The notes: generated by a model not told the origin, from the sequence alone. A stretch of 10,363 nt of DNA from an uncultured Lachnospiraceae bacterium (GCA_946549155.1 CAMNQN010000120.1:1-10363), one strand, 5' to 3'; counted from the first letter of the stretch, positions 1 to 7,171 are shown. Numbers and translations: made by a program.

Positions 1-75
1 CGGAGTTATTTTCCAGAGGTATGTGGCCCTGCCGTCCCGCCTCATCCTGCGTCCTCTACTCAAAAAACACAACGT

Positions 76-711
76 CTACGCCAGCTCATTGGTTCCGAAC
101 CGCACCTGGATATACGCCTTGATGGCCTCCACGCAGCCCTCAAAGCCCAGCTTCTCGCTGTTCAGGCACAGGTCATAATTTCTGGCGTCGTTCCACACTC
201 TGCCGGTGTAATAATGGTAGAAGTCTCCCCGGTACTTATCTGTTTTCTGGATGTACTTCTCCACATCCTTTCCGGTATAAGCGCCCCGCTCCACCGCCTG
301 CTTCAGACAGTATTCCGGCGACGCATGGACAAACACACTGACCACGTTCGGTTTGTCCCTCAGCACATAATCCCCGCAGCGTCCGATAATGACGCAGGAT
401 TCTGCCTCTGCCAGATCCTTGATAATCTTCGCCTGGTAGTTGAACAGATTTTGATCGGAGACAAAACCGTCGCTCTCAGGGGGGAGCAGTTCTCCCTTAT
501 ACTCTCTCTTCTTAATACCAAAAAAGGAAGTATTTTTCAGCTTCTCATCCGCCTTATTAAACAGCGTCTCGCTGATTCCGCTCTCCTCCGAAGCGATCTT
601 TAAGATTTCCCTGCTGTAGGCCTTGATTCCCAGATCCTCCGCCAGCATCTTTCCAATCGTCTTGCCGCCGCTGCCATACTGCCTGGCAATCGTAATGATT
701 ACCCTCTCCAT
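76..711 (-). CDS. Cytidylate kinase-like family protein (P-loop NMP kinase fold)
   Basis: A 211-residue P-loop protein of the cytidylate-kinase-like (AAA_26) type. Such proteins resemble nucleoside monophosphate kinases, but their substrate is mostly unproven. The N-terminal beta strand runs into a Walker A loop, ARQYGSGGKTIG (residues 9-20). An Arg in IIGRCGDYVL (108-117) and the family-like C-terminal segment YHYYTGRVWNDARNYDLCLNS (split here as 165-175 and 176-185) fit the family. Length is normal. The ATG at 711 is chosen because AAGGAGGGG lies just upstream. A longer frame reaches a TTG at 771, directly after the livF stop, but has no ribosome binding site. The gene follows livF by 60 bases with no visible terminator or promoter between, so it is probably the last gene of the liv transcript. 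It is unlikely to be the essential cmk, which has a different sequence pattern. Family call is firm; function is open. Confidence 0.85.
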   Translation of the reverse strand: MERVIITIARQYGSGGKTIGKMLAEDLGIKAYSREILKIASEESGISETLFNKADEKLKNTSFFGIKKREYKGELLPPESDGFVSDQNLFNYQAKIIKDLAEAESCVIIGRCGDYVLRDKPNVVSVFVHASPEYCLKQAVERGAYTGKDVEKYIQKTDKYRGDFYHYYTGRVWNDARNYDLCLNSEKLGFEGCVEAIKAYIQVRFGTNELA

Positions 712-771
712 AAAATCCCCTCCTTTTATGTTTCTGTCTGCGCTCTTCACAGTCGTGCGCGCCGCGGGCAA

Positions 772-1482
772 TCACTCGCCCAGGTACGCTTTCTTGATCG
801 TGTCGTCATTCATCAGTTCCTTCGCGTCACCGGATGTCACAATCCGGCCCGTCTCCAGCACATAAGCCCGGTTGGCGATGGCCAGCGCCTTCTTCGCGTT
901 CTGCTCCACCAAAAGAACCGTAGTTCCTGTCTCATTTACGCTGCGGATAATATCAAAAATCTCGTTCACCAGAATGGGGGACAGTCCCATGGAGGGCTCA
1001 TCCATCAGAATGATCTTCGGGTGGGACATCAGCGCCCGGCCCATGGCCAGCATCTGCTGCTCACCGCCGGATAACGTCCCGGCCAACTGATTTTTTCTCT
1101 CCTCCAGACGAGGAAACCGCTTATAAATCATCTCCAGCGTAGACTCGATCTCCTCCTTATCCTTTCTGGTGTAAGCGCCCAGCTTCAGATTCTGGTATAC
1201 GGAAAGGTTGGCAAACACCCGCCGTCCCTCCGGCACATGGGCCATTCCCAGCCCCACAATCTTATGAGCCGGCACCTTTGTAATATCCGTTCCCTCAAAA
1301 ATCACCTGCCCCTTCTTCGGGCTCAGCAATCCGGTGATGGTATGCAAAATGGTGGTCTTGCCCGCGCCGTTAGCTCCGATCAGCGCAATGACCTCCCCCT
1401 CGTTTACCTCAAAGGAGATGCCTTTGATGGCCTTGATAATACCATAATACACCTCCAGGTCCTTTACCTCAAGTATCGCCAT
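772..1482 (-). CDS. livF: Branched-chain amino acid type ABC transporter, ATP-binding protein LivF
   Basis: A 236-residue ABC ATPase, one of two nucleotide-binding subunits that power the LivHM importer on the cytoplasmic face of the membrane. Walker A is GANGAGKTT (36-44), the ABC signature is LSGGEQQMLAMGRAL (137-151) and Walker B with the catalytic Glu is IILMDEP (157-163). VPEGR (83-87) and LVEQNA (191-196), where the usual switch His is replaced by Gln, are hallmarks of LivF as opposed to LivG. Length and the C-terminal AYLGE ending are typical. The ATG at 1482 has an AGGAGG site about nine bases upstream. It sits 40 bases after livG in the order livK-H-M-G-F. The true substrate cannot be read from the ATPase; branched-chain amino acids are the default for the family, while amides, urea or aromatic amino acids are possible. 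Confidence 0.95.
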   Translation of the reverse strand: MAILEVKDLEVYYGIIKAIKGISFEVNEGEVIALIGANGAGKTTILHTITGLLSPKKGQVIFEGTDITKVPAHKIVGLGMAHVPEGRRVFANLSVYQNLKLGAYTRKDKEEIESTLEMIYKRFPRLEERKNQLAGTLSGGEQQMLAMGRALMSHPKIILMDEPSMGLSPILVNEIFDIIRSVNETGTTVLLVEQNAKKALAIANRAYVLETGRIVTSGDAKELMNDDTIKKAYLGE

Positions 1483-1522
1483 ATCGTTTTTTCCTCCTAT
1501 TACCCTCGGGCTTTGCTCTGAA

Positions 1523-2281
1523 TCATTCTCCCAGGTACGCCGTAATCACCTGCGGATCATTCAGAACCTCCTCAGGCAGACCGTGGGCCAGTTCTGTGCC
1601 GAAATTCAACACGTACAGATATTCGCAGATACCGCCCACCAGCTTCATATCATGCTCAATCAGGAGGATTGTCACACCGAACTTCTCCCGAATCAATTCA
1701 ATCGTCTCCATCAGCTCCGCCGTCTCATTGGGATTCATTCCGGCAGCCGGTTCATCCAGAAGAAGAAGCTTCGGATCCGTAGCCAGCGCTCTGGCGATCT
1801 CCAGCTTTCTCTGTTTTCCGTAGGGAAGATTGGAGGCCTTATAGTCCACATACTGCTCCAGCTCAAACACCTGCAGAATCTCTCTGGCCCGCTCGTTCAT
1901 CTCCCGCTCCTTTCTCCGGTATTCCGGAGTGTGCAGGAAGCTGGCCGCCAGGTTGTATTTGATCTTATTGTGCAGGGCCGCCTTTACATTATCCATAACC
2001 GTCATCTGCGAAAAAAGGCGGATATTCTGAAAGGTGCGGGCCACACCCTCCTGGCTGATCCGGGCCGGGCTTTTGCCCACCAGCTCCGTGCCCTCCAGCT
2101 TAATGGAACCGCCGGAAGGAAGATACATCCCCGTCAGCAGATTAAACACCGTAGTCTTGCCCGCGCCGTTAGGTCCGATCAGACCCACCAGCGCGCCCTT
2201 CTCAATGGACATATTCAGTCCGTCCACCGCCCTCAGTCCCCCGAAGGAGATCCCAAGATTTTTTACTTCCAGTAATGTCAT
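1523..2281 (-). CDS. livG: Branched-chain amino acid type ABC transporter, ATP-binding protein LivG
   Basis: A 252-residue ABC ATPase, the partner of LivF in the importer's ATPase pair. Walker A is GPNGAGKTT (36-44), the Q-loop is in ARTFQNIRLF (81-90), the signature is the LivG-type LPYGKQRKLEIARAL (152-166) rather than LSGGQ, Walker B is LLLLDEP (172-178), followed by AAGMNP, and the switch histidine is in IEHDM (208-212). The long insertion between Q-loop and signature (about 100-150) and the degenerate signature are normal for LivG. The ATG at 2281 has AGGAGGAG upstream. It begins 12 bases after livM ends, so the two are almost certainly translated from one message. All catalytic residues are present, so this looks like a working ATPase. 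Confidence 0.95.
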   Translation of the reverse strand: MTLLEVKNLGISFGGLRAVDGLNMSIEKGALVGLIGPNGAGKTTVFNLLTGMYLPSGGSIKLEGTELVGKSPARISQEGVARTFQNIRLFSQMTVMDNVKAALHNKIKYNLAASFLHTPEYRRKEREMNERAREILQVFELEQYVDYKASNLPYGKQRKLEIARALATDPKLLLLDEPAAGMNPNETAELMETIELIREKFGVTILLIEHDMKLVGGICEYLYVLNFGTELAHGLPEEVLNDPQVITAYLGE

Positions 2282-2293
2282 TGTTTTCTCCTC

Positions 2294-3247
2294 CTATTGA
2301 ATTTTTGCCGCCTGGCGCATATTTTTCTTTTCCACCAGAATCCGTTTCATCGGGGAGTTATTAAACAGCATCATGGCAATCAGTACGACAGCGTACACCA
2401 GCATCCGGTAATTGGACAGGCCGCGAAGCATCTCCGGAAGAACCGTAAGCAGCAGGGCCGCAATGATACTGCCCGTAATATTTCCCATACCTCCAAGAAC
2501 CACCATAACCAGAATCTCAATAGAGGTGTTGTAGTCAAAATTCACCGGCTTTAAAATACCGATGTTGCCCGCATATATCACGCCGCCCATACCAGCCATA
2601 AAAGCGCTGATCACGAAAGCCATGGTCTTGAAGCGGCTCACCTTAATGCCGATGGTCTCCGCCGCAATATAGTTATCCCGAATAGCACAGATGGCCCTGC
2701 CGTGACGGGAATTGACCAGATAGCTTACCAGCAGAATCACCAGCAGCATAAGAATATACACAAATGTAAAGTTCTTATAGGTGGTCACCGCCGGAATCTT
2801 TTTCATACCGCCCGCACCGCCTGTAATGGGGGTAGCCGCGTTGAAGACAGATTTAATGATCTCACCGAAGGCCAGCGTAACGATGGCCAGGTAGTCCCCC
2901 TTCAGCCGCAGCACCGGAATACCTACCACAAAGCCCAGCACTGCTGCGCAGCAGCCGCCCACCAGCACCGCCAGGGGAAGACTCACCACCACAGGAAGAC
3001 CCGATTTCAAAACCAGCGCGCCGGAATAAGCCCCAATGGACATAAAGGCCGCATGGCCCAGACTCAGTTCTCCAAGGAAGCCAACCACCAGGCAGAGGGA
3101 AACTGCCAGTATAATATTCATGCAGACGGGAATAATCAGGGATGTCATCTGACGGGACAGCAGGCCCATATTCACCAGAAGCATCACCGCCGCATACGCT
3201 CCCACCGCAATCACCATATATAAAATCTGTTTGCCATATTTCTTCAT
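2294..3247 (-). CDS. livM: Branched-chain amino acid type ABC transporter, permease LivM
   Basis: A 317-residue polytopic membrane protein with hydrophobic segments along nearly its whole length, starting at about residues 8-29 and 36-57. Family landmarks are GELSLGHAAFM (59-69), ITGGAGG (141-147), the cytoplasmic coupling segment GRAICAIRDNYIAAETIGI (183-201) that contacts the ATPases, and LGGMGNITGS (251-260). The last 20 residues are basic and hydrophilic, consistent with a cytoplasmic tail. Length matches LivM. The ATG at 3247 has AGGTGGGG upstream, weaker than its neighbours' sites, and follows the livH stop by only 8 bases, so translational coupling is likely. With LivH it forms the transmembrane channel. 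Confidence 0.95.
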   Translation of the reverse strand: MKKYGKQILYMVIAVGAYAAVMLLVNMGLLSRQMTSLIIPVCMNIILAVSLCLVVGFLGELSLGHAAFMSIGAYSGALVLKSGLPVVVSLPLAVLVGGCCAAVLGFVVGIPVLRLKGDYLAIVTLAFGEIIKSVFNAATPITGGAGGMKKIPAVTTYKNFTFVYILMLLVILLVSYLVNSRHGRAICAIRDNYIAAETIGIKVSRFKTMAFVISAFMAGMGGVIYAGNIGILKPVNFDYNTSIEILVMVVLGGMGNITGSIIAALLLTVLPEMLRGLSNYRMLVYAVVLIAMMLFNNSPMKRILVEKKNMRQAAKIQ

Positions 3248-3255
3248 GTCCCCAC

Positions 3256-4143
3256 CTACACTTTCTCTGCCTTTAATTTACCCAGGATTCCGGAAGGCTT
3301 CACCAGAAGCACCACCACCAGCACACTGAACACGATGGCGTCCGACAGCTGCGTGGAAATATATGCCTTGGACATACTCTCGATAATCCCCAGAATAATC
3401 CCTCCGAACATGGCCCCCGGAATACTTCCGATACCGCCCAGCACCGCCGCCACAAAGGCCTTAATGCCGGGAAGGGCGCCCAGGGTAGGCAGCAGCGTCT
3501 CATACTGGGATATGTACAGAATGCCTGCCACAGCCGCCAGAGCGGAACCGATGGCAAAGGTCACAGAGATCGTCCGGTTTACATTAATGCCCATCAGCTC
3601 CGCCGCTCCCTTATCCTCAGATACCGCCAGCATAGCGTGTCCCATCCTGGTCCGGTTAATAAACAGGGTCAGCCCCACCATGACGGCAACCGTCACCACC
3701 AGAGTCACGATGGTCAAACCGGAAATATTCAGCCCGGCAAGCTTCACGGAAGGCACCTTAATAATGGAGCCAAAGGGAATCGGAGTCGCCTTAAAGATCA
3801 GCAAAGACAAATTCTGCAGCAGGTAACTGACACCGATGGCTGTGATCAGCACAGCCAGGGGCTGCGCCTTTCGCAGGGGCTTATAGGCCACCTTCTCAAT
3901 CGTAATACCGATCACGGAACAGGTAATAATCGTCAGAATCACTGCCAGAACCGGCGGCAGCTTCAGCAGGGATACATAAACGTACAGCGCGTACGCTCCC
4001 ACCATAATAATATCGCCATGGGCGAAGTTGATCATTTTCGCTATACCGTACACCATTGTATAGCCAAGAGCAATCAGTGCGTAGACGCTGCCGATGCGCA
4101 GGCCATTCAGCAGCTGCTCCAAAATACTGGTAATTAATGCCAT
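3256..4143 (-). CDS. livH: Branched-chain amino acid type ABC transporter, permease LivH
   Basis: A 295-residue membrane permease, partner of LivM. Landmarks are NGLRIGSVYALIALGYTMVY (13-32), the conserved INFAHGDIIMVGAY (38-51), the coupling segment GHAMLAVSEDKGAAELMGI (168-186) and VLGGIGSIPGAMFGG (234-248). Multiple hydrophobic helices span the protein. The start is placed at the ATG at 4143 because GAGAGGTGG lies just upstream and the family begins at this point. An upstream in-frame extension to a TTG at 4209 runs through a terminator and a promoter and is rejected. The gene is separated from livK by a 210-base regulatory gap, unlike the tightly packed livH-M-G-F that follow, which suggests the permease and ATPases are made at a different level from the binding protein. 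Confidence 0.95.
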   Translation of the reverse strand: MALITSILEQLLNGLRIGSVYALIALGYTMVYGIAKMINFAHGDIIMVGAYALYVYVSLLKLPPVLAVILTIITCSVIGITIEKVAYKPLRKAQPLAVLITAIGVSYLLQNLSLLIFKATPIPFGSIIKVPSVKLAGLNISGLTIVTLVVTVAVMVGLTLFINRTRMGHAMLAVSEDKGAAELMGINVNRTISVTFAIGSALAAVAGILYISQYETLLPTLGALPGIKAFVAAVLGGIGSIPGAMFGGIILGIIESMSKAYISTQLSDAIVFSVLVVVLLVKPSGILGKLKAEKV

Positions 4144-4156
4144 TTTGCCACCTCTC

Positions 4157-4202
4157 AAAAAATAATAAAATCCTGAAACCATTGTAATATATTCAGGATT
4201 TT
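4157..4202 (-). terminator. Intrinsic terminator or attenuator between livK and livH
   Basis: On the minus strand a perfect 11-bp stem (AAAATCCTGAA at 4202-4192 with TTCAGGATTTT at 4177-4167) encloses a 14-base loop and is followed by ATTATTTTTT. This is the layout of a rho-independent terminator, though only four of the eleven pairs are GC, so read-through is likely. It ends just upstream of the livH ribosome binding site, so it would act as a partial stop inside the operon, lowering livHMGF relative to livK. Confidence 0.75.
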
Positions 4203-4209
4203 CCCGCAA
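4181..4209 (-). promoter_or_regulatory. Internal sigma-A promoter for livHMGF
   Basis: The minus strand reads TTGCGG (4209-4204), a 17-base spacer, then TACAAT (4186-4181). The expected start near 4174 lies inside the second arm of the terminator at 4157-4202, so an RNA begun here lacks the first arm and cannot fold that hairpin. The -10 box and next bases (TACAATGGT) are identical to those of the livK promoter. The -35 matches the consensus in four of six bases. Activity is inferred from sequence only. Confidence 0.55.
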
Positions 4210-4257
4210 CCCGAAATCTGTGGTTTCTTTTGTCTCTCTCCCTAAAGCCTACGAAAA

Positions 4258-4325
4258 GCTGCCGCAAAATGTTTCGAGAACGTCACTGTTCACAGCACAC
4301 GCTTCGCATACCATTTTGCGGCAGC
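4258..4325. repeat. Perfect 14-bp inverted repeat with 40-base loop, livK-livH gap
   Basis: GCTGCCGCAAAATG at 4258-4271 is the exact reverse complement of CATTTTGCGGCAGC at 4312-4325. The 40-base interior can form a smaller hairpin (GAAC at 4278-4281 with GTTC at 4288-4291). In the livK transcript direction the stem is followed by TTTT and then mixed sequence, so it is at best a weak terminator. It may protect the 3' end of livK mRNA, or may be one copy of a dispersed intergenic palindrome family. The sequence alone does not decide between these. Confidence 0.8.
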
Positions 4326-4353
4326 CCGAATCATCACATCAATCTAAATTCTC

Positions 4354-5478
4354 TTACTCAACGAAAGTATAAGCGCCATCCTTGATGGTCACAAATTTTA
4401 CATCCTTCACAGCAGCGCCGGCCGCGTCAAAGGTGATGGGATCACCGGTCTGACCGGATACGGAAATCTCCGGCATAGCCGCGATCATATCTTCGCTCTC
4501 AATGCTTCCAGCCTGCTCCATCGCAGCTTTGAAGGTATATACACAGTCATAAGCGTCCGCTGCGAACTGATCCGGAGTAGCGCCGTATGCTTCTTCGTAA
4601 GCGCTTACAAAAGCAACTACCTTTTCATCCTCAACAGATGCGCAGAACGGGCTGGTGAAAATAACGCCCTCTACGGTAGAAGCATCTGTCACAGTGCCCA
4701 GAACGCCGTCCCATCCGTCGGAACCATAGAAGGGAAGGCTCATGCCCAGCTCACCAGCCTGCTTGGTGATATAGGTAGCATCCTGATAGTAAGCCGGAAC
4801 GTAAATCGCTTCCGCGTCCGTATTCTTGATGCTGGTAAGCTGTGCGTTAAAGTCCACATCATTGGTCTGGAATGCTTCGCTGGCTACGATCTCGCCGCCC
4901 TTGGCCGCTACTTCCGCCTCAAAAGCCTCCTGGATACCGGAACTGTATTCATCTGCTACGTTATAAATCACAGCAATCTTGGAGATACCCATGGTCTCTA
5001 CCATGTAATCCGCCATGGCAACACCCTGCTCCGGATCGGAGAAGCAGATACGGAACGCGTTATCATTCTCGATACATCCTTCGGCGGAACCGGAGGGAGT
5101 GATCTGCAGGATACCGTCCTGATAGGTCTGGGAAGTGATGGCAATACAGGCACCGCTGGTTACGCAGCCCATGATCGCGTTAGCGCCTGCATCCATTACC
5201 GTATTGTAAGCCTGGGGAGCCTTGTCCTCGCTGGCCTCATCATCCGCCCACTCCAAAGCTAACTCATATGTGGTATCACCCACTGTCACGCCGCCTGCTC
5301 CATTGATCTCGGCAATGGCGATCTCAGCGCCCTGCTTCACGGATGTTCCGTAGGAAGCCGCCGCGCCGGTGGTGGGTCCAATGCCGCCGATGATAAAAGT
5401 CTCCGCCGCCATCGCTGAGGTGGAGAAAACCATAGTCGCCGCAAGAGCCATGCTGATTACTTTCGCTGTTCTTTTCAT
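4354..5478 (-). CDS. livK: Branched-chain amino acid type ABC transporter, substrate-binding protein LivK
   Basis: A 374-residue extracellular binding protein of the Leu/Ile/Val type (periplasmic binding fold I), which captures the substrate for LivHMGF. The N-terminus has a Lys/Arg-containing start, a hydrophobic stretch and a type I cleavage site near SAMA|AETF (about residue 24). The mature protein opens with FIIGGIGPTTGAAASYG (28-44). ITPSG (126-130), in the ligand-cleft region, and YGSDGW (251-256) are family-like. There is no cysteine before residue 105, so no lipobox. Six cysteines occur in the mature chain (105, 111, 135, 145, 279, 312). The ATG at 5478 is chosen for its AGGAGG site; the TTG-initiated extension to 5526 crosses the promoter. 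It is the first gene of the operon with its own promoter. The preferred substrate is not readable; the family includes binders of other amino acids and amides. Confidence 0.93.
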   Translation of the reverse strand: MKRTAKVISMALAATMVFSTSAMAAETFIIGGIGPTTGAAASYGTSVKQGAEIAIAEINGAGGVTVGDTTYELALEWADDEASEDKAPQAYNTVMDAGANAIMGCVTSGACIAITSQTYQDGILQITPSGSAEGCIENDNAFRICFSDPEQGVAMADYMVETMGISKIAVIYNVADEYSSGIQEAFEAEVAAKGGEIVASEAFQTNDVDFNAQLTSIKNTDAEAIYVPAYYQDATYITKQAGELGMSLPFYGSDGWDGVLGTVTDASTVEGVIFTSPFCASVEDEKVVAFVSAYEEAYGATPDQFAADAYDCVYTFKAAMEQAGSIESEDMIAAMPEISVSGQTGDPITFDAAGAAVKDVKFVTIKDGAYTFVE

Positions 5479-5513
5479 AATATTTTCCTCCTGTCTGAAA
5501 AACTCATGTGACC

Positions 5514-5542
5514 ATTGTACGCTCAATTATCCGGTTCGTCAA
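5514..5542 (-). promoter_or_regulatory. Strong sigma-A promoter of the livKHMGF operon
   Basis: The minus strand reads TTGACG (5542-5537), a 17-base spacer, then TACAAT (5519-5514). Each box differs from consensus by one base, and an A/T-rich stretch lies directly upstream. A start near 5507 would give a leader of about 29 bases ending in the AGGAGG of livK, too short for a riboswitch. Control, if any, must therefore act at the DNA level or at the hairpins downstream of livK. Confidence 0.8.
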
Positions 5543-5546
5543 TGAG

Positions 5547-5577
5547 AAATTTACGGTATTTGCCAAAAATTTTACGG
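5547..5577. promoter_or_regulatory. Two direct AAATTT(T)ACGG repeats upstream of the livK -35 box
   Basis: AAATTTACGG at 5547-5556 and AAATTTTACGG at 5567-5577 on the plus strand are nearly identical, with their ACGG ends 21 bases apart, or two helical turns. They begin four bases upstream of the livK -35 box. This placement suits an activator or a cooperative regulator. They may instead just be part of an A/T-rich upstream element. No protein is identified. Confidence 0.35.
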
Positions 5578-5644
5578 AAATCCCAGAAATACCCAAATTT
5601 TTTCGTTTATTTTCGAATTAGAGGTGATTCTTTTCCCTGTATTT

Positions 5645-5685
5645 GCTGCCTGAGCGGACCTGTCCGTAAAGCCCGGTCAGGCAGC
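5645..5685 (-). other. Hairpin downstream of proS (terminator-like, no U-tract)
   Basis: GCTGCCTGA (5645-5653) pairs perfectly with TCAGGCAGC (5677-5685). The interior contains a second small stem (CGGAC at 5655-5659 with GTCCG at 5662-5666). It begins eight bases after the proS stop, where a terminator would be expected, but the RNA continues with CAAATACAGG rather than a U run. It could be an RNA-stabilising 3' structure or a weak terminator. Some proS transcripts may therefore run on into livK. Confidence 0.5.
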
Positions 5686-5693
5686 CCTCCGCA

Positions 5694-7133
5694 TCAATAT
5701 GCCTTACCCCAGTATACCATCTGCTTAGCAGGCTTTCCGCAGTATACGCAGGTGTCGCCCAGCTTCGCCTGGATGAAGGGAATGCAGCGGGAGGTCACGC
5801 CGATCTCCTCCTTCATGGCATCCTCGCACTCCTGAGCGCCGCACCACATAGCCCGGATAAAGCCCGGCTTATTATCCGCAATCTCCTTCATTTCTTCCTT
5901 ATTATGGGCGTCGTAGGTATGGCTGTCCCTGTGGGCTCTGGCCCGCTCCAGCATATCCTTCTGCATCGTGTCCAGCAGCTCCTTCACCGTATCCGCCAGC
6001 TTACCCAGCTCCACCACCAGTTTTTCCCTGGTATCGCGGCGCACCACCACCGCATGGCCCGCCTCAAGATCCTTGGGGCCCAGTTCGATCCGCACCGGGA
6101 TTCCCCGCATCTCCTGCTCGGAGAATTTCCAGCCAGGGCTCTTATCCGAATCATCCATACGGGTGCGCAGGCCGCAGGCCGCCAGCGTATCCCGCACCTG
6201 GGCAGCCTTTTCAAGCACGCCCTCCTTCTTCTGCTGGATCGGAATCACCATCACCTGAACCGGAGCGATTCTGGGCGGAAGCACCAGGCCGCTGTTGTCG
6301 CCATGCACCATGATGATGGCGCCGATCATACGGGTGGTCATCCCCCAGGAAGTCTGATGCACATACTTCAGCGTGTTATCCTTATCCGTAAACTGAATGC
6401 CAAAGGCCTTCGCGAATCCGTCGCCAAAATTATGGCTGGTGCCGGACTGCAGCGCCTTGCCGTCGTGCATCAAAGACTCGATGGTGTAGGTGGCCTCCGC
6501 CCCCGCGAATTTCTCCTTGTCGGTCTTTCTTCCCTTCACCACAGGGATCGCCAGAACCTCCTCACAGAAATCCGCATACACATTCAGCATCTGGATCGTT
6601 CTCTCCTCCGCTTCCTGCGCGGTGGCATGGGCCGTATGGCCCTCCTGCCACAAAAACTCTCTGGAACGCAGGAAGGGTCTTGTGGTCTTCTCCCAGCGCA
6701 CCACGGAACACCACTGGTTGTACACCTTGGGCAGATCCCGGTAGGAATGAATGTCGTTGGCATAAAAATCACAGAACAGCGTCTCCGAAGTAGGACGAAC
6801 GCACAGGCGCTCCTGCAAAGGCTCCAGGCCGCCGTGGGTCACCCAGGCCACCTCCGGAGCAAAGCCCTCCACATGATCCTTCTCCTTCTGAAGCAGGCTC
6901 TCCGGAATAAACATGGGCAGATATACATTCTGCACCCCTGTCTCCTTAAATCTGCGGTCCAGTTCATGCTGAATGTTCTCCCAGATCGCATAGCCCGCCG
7001 GCTTAATTACCATACACCCCTTCACGCTGGTATAATCAATCAATTCTGCCTTCTTCACCACATCCGTATACCACTGCGCAAAATCCTCTTCCATGGAAGT
7101 AATCGCTTCCACCAGTTTCTTATCCTTTGCCAT
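5694..7133 (-). CDS. proS: Proline--tRNA ligase, short form with C-terminal zinc region
   Basis: A 479-residue class II aminoacyl-tRNA synthetase that charges tRNA-Pro with proline in the cytoplasm. The substrate-binding segment CVRPTSET is at 111-118, class II motif 2 with RWEKTTRPFLRSREF is at 146-160, followed by WQEGHTAH, and motif 3 is in GMTTRMIGA and GLVLPPRIAP (264-291). There is no long editing insertion between motifs 2 and 3, so this is the shorter archaeal/eukaryote-like form. Four cysteines near the end (431, 436, 462, 465, in CGAQEC and CVYC) form the zinc-binding pattern of that form, and the protein ends in an aromatic WGKAY. The ATG at 7133 has AAGGAAGGAGA upstream. A GTG-initiated extension to 7238 begins inside the T-box sequence and is rejected. 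Expression is controlled by the upstream tRNA-sensing leader. With no editing domain, mischarged Ala-tRNA-Pro must be cleared by a separate enzyme, if at all. Confidence 0.96.
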   Translation of the reverse strand: MAKDKKLVEAITSMEEDFAQWYTDVVKKAELIDYTSVKGCMVIKPAGYAIWENIQHELDRRFKETGVQNVYLPMFIPESLLQKEKDHVEGFAPEVAWVTHGGLEPLQERLCVRPTSETLFCDFYANDIHSYRDLPKVYNQWCSVVRWEKTTRPFLRSREFLWQEGHTAHATAQEAEERTIQMLNVYADFCEEVLAIPVVKGRKTDKEKFAGAEATYTIESLMHDGKALQSGTSHNFGDGFAKAFGIQFTDKDNTLKYVHQTSWGMTTRMIGAIIMVHGDNSGLVLPPRIAPVQVMVIPIQQKKEGVLEKAAQVRDTLAACGLRTRMDDSDKSPGWKFSEQEMRGIPVRIELGPKDLEAGHAVVVRRDTREKLVVELGKLADTVKELLDTMQKDMLERARAHRDSHTYDAHNKEEMKEIADNKPGFIRAMWCGAQECEDAMKEEIGVTSRCIPFIQAKLGDTCVYCGKPAKQMVYWGKAY

Positions 7134-7171
7134 CTTCGCTTCTCCTTCCTTCTGCAAATATTTAAAGCAGC

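Noticed and set aside
62..75. Run of six T on the minus strand just after the cytidylate-kinase-like gene, as a terminator
   Set aside because: No stable stem precedes it, so it is not a normal intrinsic terminator.
5479..5693. CodY box or riboswitch upstream of livK
   Set aside because: No stretch resembles the AATTTTCWGAAAATT palindrome well enough, and the predicted leader of about 29 bases is too short for a riboswitch.
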